A DNA stretch of 64,000 nt from Rickettsia typhi (GTDB taxonomy: Bacteria > Pseudomonadota > Alphaproteobacteria > WRAU01 > Hepatincolaceae). The notes under the pieces are model-generated. The model made no database searches and had not been told where the DNA came from. It saw nothing but the letters and a program-made list of their open reading frames with translations. The stretch spans positions 62,001 to 126,000 of the forward strand of contig CAMCZU010000001.1 of NCBI GenBank assembly GCA_945888065.1, given 5' to 3'. A program made the position numbers and the translations under genes. This document shows positions 39,188 to 48,526 of this stretch, one piece after another. The stretch's first letter is position 1; the number at the start of each line of letters is the position of its first letter.

Positions 39188-40555
39188 TCAATAATATTGT
39201 ATTTTTTGAACCATATTATTAAAGCTATTTAAGTATAACTTAGATACAATTGGATCCATTACATTTTTACTAGGAGAAATGAAAAACTTTTTGCCAGAAA
39301 TAATATCTAAAATACAAAATTTATACAATTTTTCTTTATTATTAATCTTGTATACAAATTGATATATAATATGCCTATCATCGTATACCCAAGATGGGCT
39401 TTCAGCAAAGTCTTCGTTTATATCGCTTACAATTTTTTCTTCTCCATCTAGGCTTAACAACCCAATGTAAAATTTTTTGTTATAAATTTTAGTAAATAAC
39501 ACAACATTTATATTGTATGCAAAGCTCGGATTATAATAAGATCCGCTGTTTTTACTTATTTTTTTAATTTTTTTTGTGTTTTTTTCAAATAAATATATGT
39601 GGGGATTTTTTGCTTTATCTGAATTAAATACAATCATAGAATCATCGTAAGAATAACCGCCTGCTAAGTTAATATTATTATCATTAGTAATTGTAGAATA
39701 ATTTTTAGTAGATAAATTAATTTCTATAATATTTGTTTTTCCATTGTTAGCAATAGAAAATAATAAAAAATTATTATCTTTAGAAAATCTAGGTGATAAG
39801 CTTAAACCATCAAATTCCCCAAGCTTCACTGATGATTTATAATCAAAATCGTATAGATATATAATGCTAACTCCTTTTATTAACTCAACATAAGCTAAAT
39901 ACCTGTTGTTAGAAGATAAGCTAGGACCATATATTTTACCCTTAGAATCTACAATTTTTACAGCATTATTACCAGTATAATCAGATATCATAAGATTTTT
40001 TTCATTTTCAACATAAATTAATGAAGAAGCAAAATATCCATCAATACCTAATAAATTTTTATAAATATCATTTGAAATTAGATGGCTTACATATTCAAGA
40101 TTATATTTGTCAATTTTTTGCAAACTAACTTTATATTTAGTATTTAAAATTATTTCATTATCTTTATTAAAAATTACTAAAGCAAACTTATAATCCATCT
40201 TTTCTTCATTATAAATACATTTAGAACTAACTAAAATATCATAATTATCATAAGGTATACTTGAAATCTCAAAATTACTTATTTCCTTATTAAAAATAAT
40301 ATTGCCATCATTGCTAATATTAACAAGAAAAGCTCCAGAATTTTCTAAATCTTGCTTAACAATATTTATTATGTCATTACTATAATTTTTACATAGTTTG
40401 TTGTCATCTATGTTGTCATCTATAGTTTTAGAAAAAAGAATTGATACAGGTCTATATTTAGAATTAAAAATATCTACCTCTAAATCTATAGCAAACAAGC
40501 TATAAGTTATAAAAGTAGATAAAAATATAATATGTATAACAAGCTTTATATTCAC
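39188..40555 (-). CDS. tolB: Tol-Pal system beta-propeller protein TolB
   Basis: Signal peptide; WD40-like PD40 repeats (GPSLSSNNRYLAYV, SLSPRFSKDNNFLLFS); tol operon. Confidence 0.9.
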   Translation of the reverse strand: MNIKLVIHIIFLSTFITYSLFAIDLEVDIFNSKYRPVSILFSKTIDDNIDDNKLCKNYSNDIINIVKQDLENSGAFLVNISNDGNIIFNKEISNFEISSIPYDNYDILVSSKCIYNEEKMDYKFALVIFNKDNEIILNTKYKVSLQKIDKYNLEYVSHLISNDIYKNLLGIDGYFASSLIYVENEKNLMISDYTGNNAVKIVDSKGKIYGPSLSSNNRYLAYVELIKGVSIIYLYDFDYKSSVKLGEFDGLSLSPRFSKDNNFLLFSIANNGKTNIIEINLSTKNYSTITNDNNINLAGGYSYDDSMIVFNSDKAKNPHIYLFEKNTKKIKKISKNSGSYYNPSFAYNINVVLFTKIYNKKFYIGLLSLDGEEKIVSDINEDFAESPSWVYDDRHIIYQFVYKINNKEKLYKFCILDIISGKKFFISPSKNVMDPIVSKLYLNSFNNMVQKIQYY

Positions 40556-40556
40556 T

Positions 40557-41363
40557 TTAAAAAAATCCTTTTAAGTTTAATTTAATAGAAAAATTTTTCC
40601 AAGATAAAAATTTGTCTTTTGGTAATAATAACTCTTTACACGATGTATTGCTAAAAATTTTATTAAGATTATTTTGAATACTATTAATTTCATTTATATT
40701 ATCAATATTTAAAACTTTAATATTAAAATTTTTAATTGTCCTATCTTCATTCATAGTAAAATTTATTACTATTTCTATAGTTTTATCTTTTATGTACTGC
40801 GATGAAATCCAACATTTTTTAATTTGATTAGACAAAATATATTTTTCATTTTGATTTAACATATTATTATCTTCTAAAATATCTTCGGTAAAATTTGTTT
40901 CATTTAAAAATTTTTCAAAATTTTTAAATTCATCACTATTTTTATCAATAATATTGCTTGAATTGCTTTGTGTTATATTGGCCTTATCTACAATAATAAA
41001 ATTATTAACTATAGTTTGTGTTTTTAATTTTTTATCTTCATTTTTTGATGTTTTTTTATCTTCATTTATAGTTTGTGGTTTTGATTTTTTATATTCATTT
41101 TTTGATGTTTTCTTGTCTTTTAGTTTGTTATTTGTTTTATTATCATATTGTTTTTTTATAGTATTTTTTACAGGTAGCGGTTTTTTAATATTATTAATAA
41201 TAACATTTTTTTCATTATTTTCATTGCTTTCATTTTCAAACACAATATCAATATAAGTTGAATTATCTATATTTATTTTTGTAGTATTTACAAAAGAAAA
41301 AACTATAAGAAATATGCTAAAAGCAATATGTAAAATCGCAGATATAAAAATAAATTTATTCAT
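40557..41363 (-). CDS. tolA: TolA-like protein (TM anchor + low-complexity Lys/Asn-rich linker + C-terminal domain)
   Basis: N-terminal TM, low-complexity linker, position between tolB and tolR. Confidence 0.8.
   Translation of the reverse strand: MNKFIFISAILHIAFSIFLIVFSFVNTTKINIDNSTYIDIVFENESNENNEKNVIINNIKKPLPVKNTIKKQYDNKTNNKLKDKKTSKNEYKKSKPQTINEDKKTSKNEDKKLKTQTIVNNFIIVDKANITQSNSSNIIDKNSDEFKNFEKFLNETNFTEDILEDNNMLNQNEKYILSNQIKKCWISSQYIKDKTIEIVINFTMNEDRTIKNFNIKVLNIDNINEINSIQNNLNKIFSNTSCKELLLPKDKFLSWKNFSIKLNLKGFF
41011..41124 (-). repeat. Two tandem copies of a 57-bp (19-aa) repeat inside tolA
   Basis: ATAGTTTGTG recurs at 41011 and 41068; protein repeats KKTSKNEYKKSKPQTINED / KKTSKNEDKKLKTQTIVNN. 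Confidence 0.85.
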
Positions 41364-41374
41364 TTATAAATATT

Positions 41375-41779
41375 TTAATTTTCTTTTGTAATTAAAGAGA
41401 TATTTTTAAATCCACTAGCATTTACTTGATTCATTACATTTATAATATTTTTATATGGGGTGCTTTTATCACCTTTAATAAAAATTTTTGTGTCTTTTTT
41501 ATTATATGTATTAAGTATTGATTGCATTTCTTTAAAATTTATTTTTTTATTTTCTAAAAAAATACCACCTATATTATCAATTGTAATAATTAATAAAATT
41601 TTATTATCATTTGTAATTTGTTGCTTAGAAGCCTCAGGCAAAGATACTTCAAAGCCATTATCCATCATAGGAGCAACTACCATAAAAATAATTAATAATA
41701 CCAATAAAACATCTACAAAAGGTGTAATATTAATTTCTGATATTAATTTAGAATGTTTTTTTTTATTTAATATTTTCAT
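41375..41779 (-). CDS. tolR: Biopolymer transporter TolR/ExbD
   Basis: EINITPFVDVLLVLLIIFMVVAPMM; KGDKSTPYKNIINVM. Confidence 0.95.
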   Translation of the reverse strand: MKILNKKKHSKLISEINITPFVDVLLVLLIIFMVVAPMMDNGFEVSLPEASKQQITNDNKILLIITIDNIGGIFLENKKINFKEMQSILNTYNKKDTKIFIKGDKSTPYKNIINVMNQVNASGFKNISLITKEN

Positions 41780-41792
41780 AATATAAATATAT

Positions 41793-42416
41793 CTATGTTT
41801 TAATAGATAAAATATAGATCATTTTATCTATTATTTGCTCTTCTTTTGTTTCAATATTATCTAAATACATATTTATTATATTAAATGCTACAGAAGCAGG
41901 AATTGCAACAAATAAACCCAAAGCAGTTGCATATAAAGCTTCTGATATACCTGGAGCAATAGAAGCTAAAGAAGTAGAAGAATTTTTAGCTATTTGTTGG
42001 AAACTATTTACCACACCAATAACAGTGCCTAATAAGCCAATAAATGGTGCAGAATTAGAAATTACAGCTAAATATCCTACCCTGTAAGATAATCCATAAT
42101 TTTTTTTTGCTAACAAAGTATAACAATTTTTTTTTATATTTTCAGCAGATAAGGATTTATAATTGCTTAAAATAAAAGTTAACATTTCTGAATAATCATT
42201 TTTTCTGGAAAAAATATAAGATTCTAAAGATAGTGTGCTTGTTGAATTTAATGCCAATTCTAATGTTTTCAAAAGAGTTAAATTATTATATATGCTCTGT
42301 AATTTTTGTAAAATTAAAGCCCAAGAAAATATAGAAATTACAACTAATAATAAAAATAATAATTGATTTATTAATCCTGCATTTATAAATGAAGATAGTA
42401 TATTAAAATTTAACAT
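41793..42416 (-). CDS. tolQ: Proton channel TolQ/ExbB
   Basis: APFIGLLGTVIGVVNSFQQIA...LASIAPGISEALYATALGLFVAIPASVAFN. Confidence 0.96.
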   Translation of the reverse strand: MLNFNILSSFINAGLINQLLFLLLVVISIFSWALILQKLQSIYNNLTLLKTLELALNSTSTLSLESYIFSRKNDYSEMLTFILSNYKSLSAENIKKNCYTLLAKKNYGLSYRVGYLAVISNSAPFIGLLGTVIGVVNSFQQIAKNSSTSLASIAPGISEALYATALGLFVAIPASVAFNIINMYLDNIETKEEQIIDKMIYILSIKT

Positions 42417-42419
42417 TTT

Positions 42420-42824
42420 TTAATCCTTTTTAATAAAATGACTTATTTTTTCAAGATAATCATTTTGTATGCGAATTGGCTTACCTTGTTGATTAATACT
42501 TAAAATATGTGTTCTTACTATACAGCTTAACATATTATTAACAAATAACTTTTGTATAAAAACAAAACTTGCCATTTTTAAATCTTCAACCATAGTCTCA
42601 ACAATAATTGTATCATCTAACTTAGCAGGATACAAGTATTCAGCAGAAGTAGATTTGACGGCCCAATTTTGGGTATCATTTAATCTTATACTACCAAAAA
42701 GAGTTTTTATAAATATGCTTCGTGCTTTTTCTGCATAATTAAAATAATTAGCAAAATATACAACACCAGCTACATCAACATCTTGATAAGTAATTTCAGT
42801 TGTAAATTGAGGAATTTTATACAT
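42420..42824 (-). CDS. ybgC: Acyl-CoA thioesterase YbgC
   Basis: YQDVDVAGVVYFANYFNYAEKARSIF hotdog-fold signature; tol operon. Confidence 0.94.
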   Translation of the reverse strand: MYKIPQFTTEITYQDVDVAGVVYFANYFNYAEKARSIFIKTLFGSIRLNDTQNWAVKSTSAEYLYPAKLDDTIIVETMVEDLKMASFVFIQKLFVNNMLSCIVRTHILSINQQGKPIRIQNDYLEKISHFIKKD

Positions 42825-42875
42825 AATTATATTTCAATATTTTATTCAACAATTAATAATTATATATAATTTTTA

Positions 42876-43892
42876 TTATTCATCAAATAAAATAGGTTCT
42901 TGAGTAGTTTTTTTTGCACCGATATGATTCCAAGCATACTTTGTCATTATTCTACCTCTTGGACTTCTTGATATAAAGCCTATTTGCAATAAAAAAGGTT
43001 CTACCGTATCTTCAATGGTATCTTTACTTTGTGATAGCATAGTTGCAATTGTATCAATACCAACAGGACCGCCATCATAAAATTTTGCAATAGATTCTAA
43101 ATATTTTCTATCTAAATTGTCTAATCCTAGCTTATCTACTCCTAGCTGAGTGAGTGCATTATCTACTAATTTTTCATCTATGTGATTTTGCTCTGAGATT
43201 GTTAAAAAATCCCTTATTCTTTTTAACATTCTATTTGCAATTCTAGGTGTTCCTCTAGAGCGTTTTGCTATTTCAACAATTGCTGATTTTGTAATATCAA
43301 TGTTTAAAATATTTGCTGATCTTAAAATAATTTGTTCTAATTCTTCTATTTCATAAAATTCTAATTGCAAAGTAATTCCAAACCTATCTCGCAGAGGAGA
43401 AGAAAGCAATCCATATCTTGTGGTAGCTCCTACTAGTGTAAATTTAGGTAAATCAATCCTAATTGATCTTGCAGTTGCTCCTTCTCCTACTACAAAATCT
43501 AACTTAAAATCTTCCATAGCAGAATATAAAACTTCTTCTACAGAAATAGGAAGCCTATGAATTTCATCAATAAATAAGATATCTCTAAATTCTAGCGTAG
43601 AAATAATGGCAGCTAAATCTCCTGATTTTGAAATTGCAGGACCTGATGTAAATTTTATTTTAGCTTCCATTTCATTTGCAATAATTTGAGATAATGTAGT
43701 TTTTCCTAAACCTGGTGGACCATAAAACAAAGTATGATCTAAACTTTCTTTTCTTAATTTAGATGCTTGTAAAAAAACTTTTAAATTATTTTTTAATTTT
43801 TTTTGACCAATAAAATCATCAATTTTTTTAGGTCTTAAATTAGAATCAACCTCATTATTTTGTGCTATATTAGATAAAATCGGATTTTTCAT
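42876..43892 (-). CDS. ruvB: Holliday junction helicase RuvB
   Basis: LDHTLFYGPPGLGKTTLSQIIANEM; LFIDEIHRL; GATTRYGLLSSPLRDRFGI. Confidence 0.98.
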   Translation of the reverse strand: MKNPILSNIAQNNEVDSNLRPKKIDDFIGQKKLKNNLKVFLQASKLRKESLDHTLFYGPPGLGKTTLSQIIANEMEAKIKFTSGPAISKSGDLAAIISTLEFRDILFIDEIHRLPISVEEVLYSAMEDFKLDFVVGEGATARSIRIDLPKFTLVGATTRYGLLSSPLRDRFGITLQLEFYEIEELEQIILRSANILNIDITKSAIVEIAKRSRGTPRIANRMLKRIRDFLTISEQNHIDEKLVDNALTQLGVDKLGLDNLDRKYLESIAKFYDGGPVGIDTIATMLSQSKDTIEDTVEPFLLQIGFISRSPRGRIMTKYAWNHIGAKKTTQEPILFDE

Positions 43893-43901
43893 ATGTAAAT
43901 C

Positions 43902-44516
43902 TTATAAACCTTTTGATATATGTTGCAAAGCATACTTAATTATATCTTCCACCGATGTATTGTTATCAATTACTCCTACTAAAGCAGACATAATTTTTTG
44001 AATTTCAAATTTAGAATATCCCAAGCTTTCTAAAGCAATCATTGCTTCATTTAACTGATTAGTATTTTGTATTTTAGAATTTTCATTAATATTTAATTTA
44101 TCATTTATATTAAATATTTTAGTAATTTTATCTTTTAATTCATTAATAATTCTTTGAGCAACTTTTATACCTACTCCAGGGATTGTTTTTAAGGTTTCTA
44201 TGTCTTGAGTTATAATAGCTTTTTGCAAATCATCAAAAGAAATTTTAGATAACATTATTAAGGCAATTTTTGGACCTACTCCTTGCACTAAAATTAACAA
44301 ATTAAATAATTTTTTTTGATTTACATCTAAAAAACCATATAAAGCAATAGAATCTTCTTTTACAATAGTTTGAATGTATAAAGAAACTTCTTTTTTACTA
44401 GATAATAAACTCATATAATGTGAAGGAATAAAAACTAAATATCCAACACCACTAACATCAACAATACAATTATCTTCATCTATATAATCAAGTAAACCAC
44501 TTAATTTTGCAAACAT
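43902..44516 (-). CDS. ruvA: Holliday junction DNA helicase RuvA
   Basis: LFNLLILVQGVGPKIALIMLS HhH; IPGVGIKVAQRIINELKDK. Confidence 0.96.
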   Translation of the reverse strand: MFAKLSGLLDYIDEDNCIVDVSGVGYLVFIPSHYMSLLSSKKEVSLYIQTIVKEDSIALYGFLDVNQKKLFNLLILVQGVGPKIALIMLSKISFDDLQKAIITQDIETLKTIPGVGIKVAQRIINELKDKITKIFNINDKLNINENSKIQNTNQLNEAMIALESLGYSKFEIQKIMSALVGVIDNNTSVEDIIKYALQHISKGL

Positions 44517-44564
44517 TTATTTTTCTCAATTTTTTATTATTTAATATTTTTATTAAAACATAAT

Positions 44565-45056
44565 TTAAACTTTTAATCCATTTTGATGATATAAATGACA
44601 CAAGGCAATAGCTATAGCATCTACAGCATCATCTTTTGCTTCATCAATAATTAATGCAGACTTAGGAATCACCATTTTTACCATAGAACGAATTTGCTCT
44701 TTATTTGCATGTCCGTTACCTGAGACAACTTTTTTAATTGTTGTAGGAGCATATTCATTTACCTCTAGCTTAAAAATAGAAGGAATCATTAACACAACAC
44801 CCCTTGCATATCCTAATTTTAGTGCAGATCTAGGATCTGAATTAACAAATATTTCTTCTAAAGACACACAAGAAGGAGAAAACTCTTGAATTCTTTTACT
44901 AAGATGAGTAAATATATGATGCAATCTTAAAGAGGTAGAATCTTTTGCACTTGGAGTAATAATTCCAAAATCTAATAAACAAATAGTAGAATTAATTTCT
45001 TCAATAACAGCCCACCCTGTAAAATTTAATCCTGGATCAATTCCTAAAATTCTCAA
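44565..45056 (-). CDS. ruvC: Crossover junction endodeoxyribonuclease RuvC
   Basis: ILGIDPGLNFTGWAVIE; LEEIFVNSDPRSALKLGYARGV; DEAKDDAVDAIAIALCH. Confidence 0.97.
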   Translation of the reverse strand: MRILGIDPGLNFTGWAVIEEINSTICLLDFGIITPSAKDSTSLRLHHIFTHLSKRIQEFSPSCVSLEEIFVNSDPRSALKLGYARGVVLMIPSIFKLEVNEYAPTTIKKVVSGNGHANKEQIRSMVKMVIPKSALIIDEAKDDAVDAIAIALCHLYHQNGLKV

Positions 45057-45073
45057 TTACTTATAAACTCCAC

Positions 45074-45292
45074 TTATTTAAACAAATTTTCTTGTAATGG
45101 TAGTTTATTATATTTTTGCAAATTTTGTTGTGCTAATTTAAAATATTTATTGTTTATTTCATATCCTATAAATTCTCTGCTGTTTTTTATACAAGCAACT
45201 CCAGATGAACCTAATCTCATAAAGGGATCTAATACTTTAAATTCATTAAAAGACACAATTTTTACAAAATTTCCTTTATAAAAAATATCCAT
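45074..45292 (-). pseudogene. C-terminal remnant of a DNA methyltransferase (N4/N6 class) inserted between ruvC and yebC
   Basis: LDPFMRLGSSGVACIKNSREFIGYEINNKYFKLAQQNL resembles the DPFxGSGTT...R.(Y/F)IGiE...Y...A..R end of DNA methyltransferases; remainder absent. Confidence 0.7.
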
Positions 45293-45293
45293 T

Positions 45294-46046
45294 TTAACCT
45301 AATTTTTCTAATAATTCTTCGGATATATCAAAATTAGCAAAAACTTTTTGCACATCATCTAAATCTTCTAGGGCATCTATTAATTTTAAAATTGATTTTG
45401 CTTGATCTTCATTATCAATTTGAATTTCTATTTTAGGCTTATATTCAATAGATATAGCACTCGGTTCTTCTTTAATTTGAGATATAATATTACCTGCTAC
45501 TAAATGAACATCTTCTGGCTTTGTTTCTATTATAAAACTAGATTCTTCTTGCAAAATATCTAAAGCTTCTGCTTCTATTGCAACTTCAAACATTTTATCA
45601 AAAGATAATTTATTTATCTTATATTTTATAATGCCTAAACGTTCAAACATAAAAGCAACAGAATTATCTGCACCTAAAGATCCACCATTTTTAGCAAAAG
45701 TTGCTCTAACCTCAGGTCCTGTTCTATTACGATTATCACTTAAGGCTTCAACAATAAAAGCAACTCCACCTACTCCATATCCTTCATAACGAATATTTTC
45801 CCAATTATCACCTGCTTCAGCTCCAGATCCTTTTTTAATAGCTCTATCAATATTATCTTTTGGCATATTAACTTCTTTTGCTTCAGCAATTGCAGATCTT
45901 AACCTTGGATTGCTATCATAATCTGATGAACCTAATTTTACTGCTACTGTTATTTCTCTAATAATTTTAGTAAAAATTTTTGCTCTTTTTTTATCTTGTG
46001 CACCCTTACGATGCATTATATTTTTAAACTTTGAATGCCCTGCCAT
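45294..46046 (-). CDS. yebC: YebC/PmpR family transcriptional/translational regulator
   Basis: MAGHSKFKNIMHRKGAQDKKRAKIFTKIIREI; YEGYGVGGVAFIVE. Confidence 0.97.
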   Translation of the reverse strand: MAGHSKFKNIMHRKGAQDKKRAKIFTKIIREITVAVKLGSSDYDSNPRLRSAIAEAKEVNMPKDNIDRAIKKGSGAEAGDNWENIRYEGYGVGGVAFIVEALSDNRNRTGPEVRATFAKNGGSLGADNSVAFMFERLGIIKYKINKLSFDKMFEVAIEAEALDILQEESSFIIETKPEDVHLVAGNIISQIKEEPSAISIEYKPKIEIQIDNEDQAKSILKLIDALEDLDDVQKVFANFDISEELLEKLG

Positions 46047-46063
46047 TTATTTCTCACAATACC

Positions 46064-46603
46064 TTATATCATTCTTTTTATATCATTATGTTTTTTTACT
46101 ATTAAATTAAATATTATTGCTAAAATATGTAAAAAAATCAATGCTAATAAAATCCACTGCACTATTACTTTATGCATAAATTTCATCACCATAGCAAAAT
46201 CTTTTATACTAACCCCTATATAATTAATTACAATATCATTTATACATTTTATGTAATACAAACTAGGAAGGTTGAAAAAGTATAAATATACACCATTTGG
46301 GCTACCTAAATATCCAAAAATTGGAATTATTAACAACAAAGTATATATAAAAATGTAAATTAAATATTGAATATTTTTTTCTACAATAGATGATGCTGTT
46401 GATTGTGGATAAATATTAAATATTCTCCATACAATACTTATCACAATTATTATAAACAATAAACTACCAAAAATTTTATGCATATAAAAATAAGAACCAT
46501 CACCAATCCACGCAAGACAATAAATATTTATTAACAAAAACACACGAATCCAGTGTAATACTTTGGTAATATAACTATAAGATTCTTGAGTATCAAAGTG
46601 CAT
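46064..46603 (-). CDS. Cytochrome b561-family membrane protein
   Basis: Four predicted TM segments; HFDTQESYSYITKVLHWIRVFLL; HKIFGSLLF; FMHKVIVQWILLALIFLHILA. Confidence 0.85.
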   Translation of the reverse strand: MHFDTQESYSYITKVLHWIRVFLLINIYCLAWIGDGSYFYMHKIFGSLLFIIIVISIVWRIFNIYPQSTASSIVEKNIQYLIYIFIYTLLLIIPIFGYLGSPNGVYLYFFNLPSLYYIKCINDIVINYIGVSIKDFAMVMKFMHKVIVQWILLALIFLHILAIIFNLIVKKHNDIKRMI

Positions 46604-46714
46604 TTTTAATATAATCCTTAATTAATAAATATGTTAATGATAATATTTATTATACAATATATATTTATAATTAATTGCTAAATTTAAAAAAGTTAATAAC
46701 AGTGAGCTTTAATT

Positions 46715-47530
46715 TTGAGAGAATTAAATATTTTATTTTGTGGTGATATTGTAGGCAAATCTGGCAGGTTAGCTATTGAAACACACTTATCAACATTACA
46801 GCAAAAATACAACATTGATTTTACAATTATTAATGCAGAAAATTCAGCTCACGGATTTGGTATTACAACAAATATAGCTCAAGATTTGTTGAAACAAAAT
46901 ATTGATTGCATAACACTTGGTAATCATAGCTTTGATAAGCAAGAAATTATTGAATATTTATCTATAGAATCTAAAATTCTTCGCCCTCTTAATTATATAG
47001 ACAATTATCCCAATCCGTTTGGTGTATATGATATAAAAGGATACAAATTACTAGTTGCTAATTTATTAGGCAAATTATTTATGCACTCTAAAATAAAATT
47101 CTCTGATCCATTTGAATCAATAACAAAATTATTAGAAATATATAAATTAACACACAATATAAATGGAATTTTTGTTGATTTTCACGCTGAAACTACAAGT
47201 GAAAAAAATGCAATGGGCCACTATTTAGATGGAAAAATTTCTGCATTAATTGGCACACATTCTCATATTCCAACAAGTGATTTTAAAATCTTACCAAAAG
47301 GAAGTGGCTATCAAAGTGATGTTGGAATGTGTGGTGATTATAATTCTGTTATAGGAATGGATGTTTCTTCTTCGTTAAATATTTTTTTAAATTCACAAAA
47401 AAGTAAATTGCAACCATCAAATAATGAAGGAACTTTGTGCGGAACTTTTATACAAATAGATACATCTAATGGGTTATGTAAAAAAATTAAGCATCTACAA
47501 ATTGGTGGATCTTTACAGAATAACTTTTAA
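46715..47530 (+). CDS. YmdB-family metallophosphoesterase (TIGR00282)
   Basis: LNILFCGDIVGKSGRLAIE; INAENSAHGFGIT; CITLGNHSFD; VDFHAETTSEKNAMGHYLDGKISALIGTHSHIPTSD. Confidence 0.93.
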   Translation: MRELNILFCGDIVGKSGRLAIETHLSTLQQKYNIDFTIINAENSAHGFGITTNIAQDLLKQNIDCITLGNHSFDKQEIIEYLSIESKILRPLNYIDNYPNPFGVYDIKGYKLLVANLLGKLFMHSKIKFSDPFESITKLLEIYKLTHNINGIFVDFHAETTSEKNAMGHYLDGKISALIGTHSHIPTSDFKILPKGSGYQSDVGMCGDYNSVIGMDVSSSLNIFLNSQKSKLQPSNNEGTLCGTFIQIDTSNGLCKKIKHLQIGGSLQNNF

Positions 47531-47540
47531 AAAATACAAA

Positions 47541-47687
47541 AGCCAGAGAATAGTCGCATAAGATTCTTTAATAGGCATCTTATAAAATGGGTGCCATATG
47601 AAATAAAAAATATTTTAAATCAGATGATAGCTCCCAACATTGAACTTGTAGCCCTAAGAATAAATTGTACTAACTAATTCCCCAGCC
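47541..47687 (-). ncRNA. ssrS: 6S RNA candidate
   Basis: Directly downstream of zapA on the same strand; 14-bp closing stem (5' GGCUGGGGAAUUAGU with 3' ACUAUUCUCUGGCU, one bulge), internal hairpin, T-tract downstream. Confidence 0.75.
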
Positions 47688-47711
47688 ATATATAAGTATA
47701 CTACAGATAAT

Positions 47712-48095
47712 TTATGTTTTAAGAATTTTTTTTAATTTTTTAATATTTTCATCTATTTTATCTACTTTAATATCAATATCTTCTAAAATATCAATATTAT
47801 CAGGTAATGCTTCTAAAAAATTTTGATTTGTATTATCATACTTTATTTTAGAATCACCTTTTTCAGAAAGCAATAACAAGCATTGAAACAAAAACACACG
47901 CTCATCATTAAGACCCAAGAAAAAACTAGGATTTTCCTCTTTTAAAGATTTAATTCTTAAATTCAGTTCTTTTGAATATTTTTTAATCTTTTCTTTATCT
48001 TCTTTTTCACACCCAATTTGATAAACCTTAGAATTAATTATAACTTCTACAATAGCCATATGAAATATCGTTGTGTTAATGTTGATTTCTTTCAA
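47712..48095 (-). CDS. zapA: Cell division protein ZapA
   Basis: VEVIINSKVYQIGCEKEDKEKIKKYSKELNLRIKSLKEE. Confidence 0.88.
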   Translation of the reverse strand: MKEININTTIFHMAIVEVIINSKVYQIGCEKEDKEKIKKYSKELNLRIKSLKEENPSFFLGLNDERVFLFQCLLLLSEKGDSKIKYDNTNQNFLEALPDNIDILEDIDIKVDKIDENIKKLKKILKT

Positions 48096-48354
48096 TTAAA
48101 ATTGTTTTGAGATTTTCATCCATATGATTAATATCTTCTAATAAATTTTCTAATAAATTTTTATAATTATCAATATCCACTTTTAGTTTTGAATTTTCTG
48201 TTTCTAATAATTCTATTTTTTTTTCTAAAATATTTTCAAAAAAATTTGGTTCTAAAGAGCTTGTGCTACTATTAAGTAATTTATTAGATATTTCTTGAAT
48301 GTCGCTTTCTATATTATCTAACTTAGATATTAATCTTAATTTAATATTCTTCAT
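48076..48354 (-). CDS. Small coiled-coil protein preceding zapA (DUF4164-like)
   Basis: Predicted coiled coil; overlaps zapA start by 20 bp. Confidence 0.6.
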   Translation of the reverse strand: MKNIKLRLISKLDNIESDIQEISNKLLNSSTSSLEPNFFENILEKKIELLETENSKLKVDIDNYKNLLENLLEDINHMDENLKTILIERNQH

Positions 48355-48526
48355 TCAAAAATTTAATTACTTAATGCTACATTACTAATTTTAAATAATA
48401 ATATCAAAAGTAAACATAGTCAAGGACTCTATTAATACAACCAAAATAATATATTAACATATGCTACTAAATATGTTATTATTTTTACTTGATAGATAAT
48501 TATAATTATATATAGGAGAGACTAAC

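Noticed and set aside
40954-41786. Plus-strand ORFs antisense to tolA/tolR (40954..41256, 41460..41786) that look like membrane proteins
   Set aside because: Hydrophobicity is the complement of Lys/Asn-rich codons; tolA/tolR are well supported by operon context.
17779-46412. Isolated TTATCCACA sites at 17779-17787, 18772-18780, 19069-19077 and 46404-46412
   Set aside because: Single sites inside coding sequence; background occurrences in an AT-rich genome, unlike the three-box cluster at 7137-7170.
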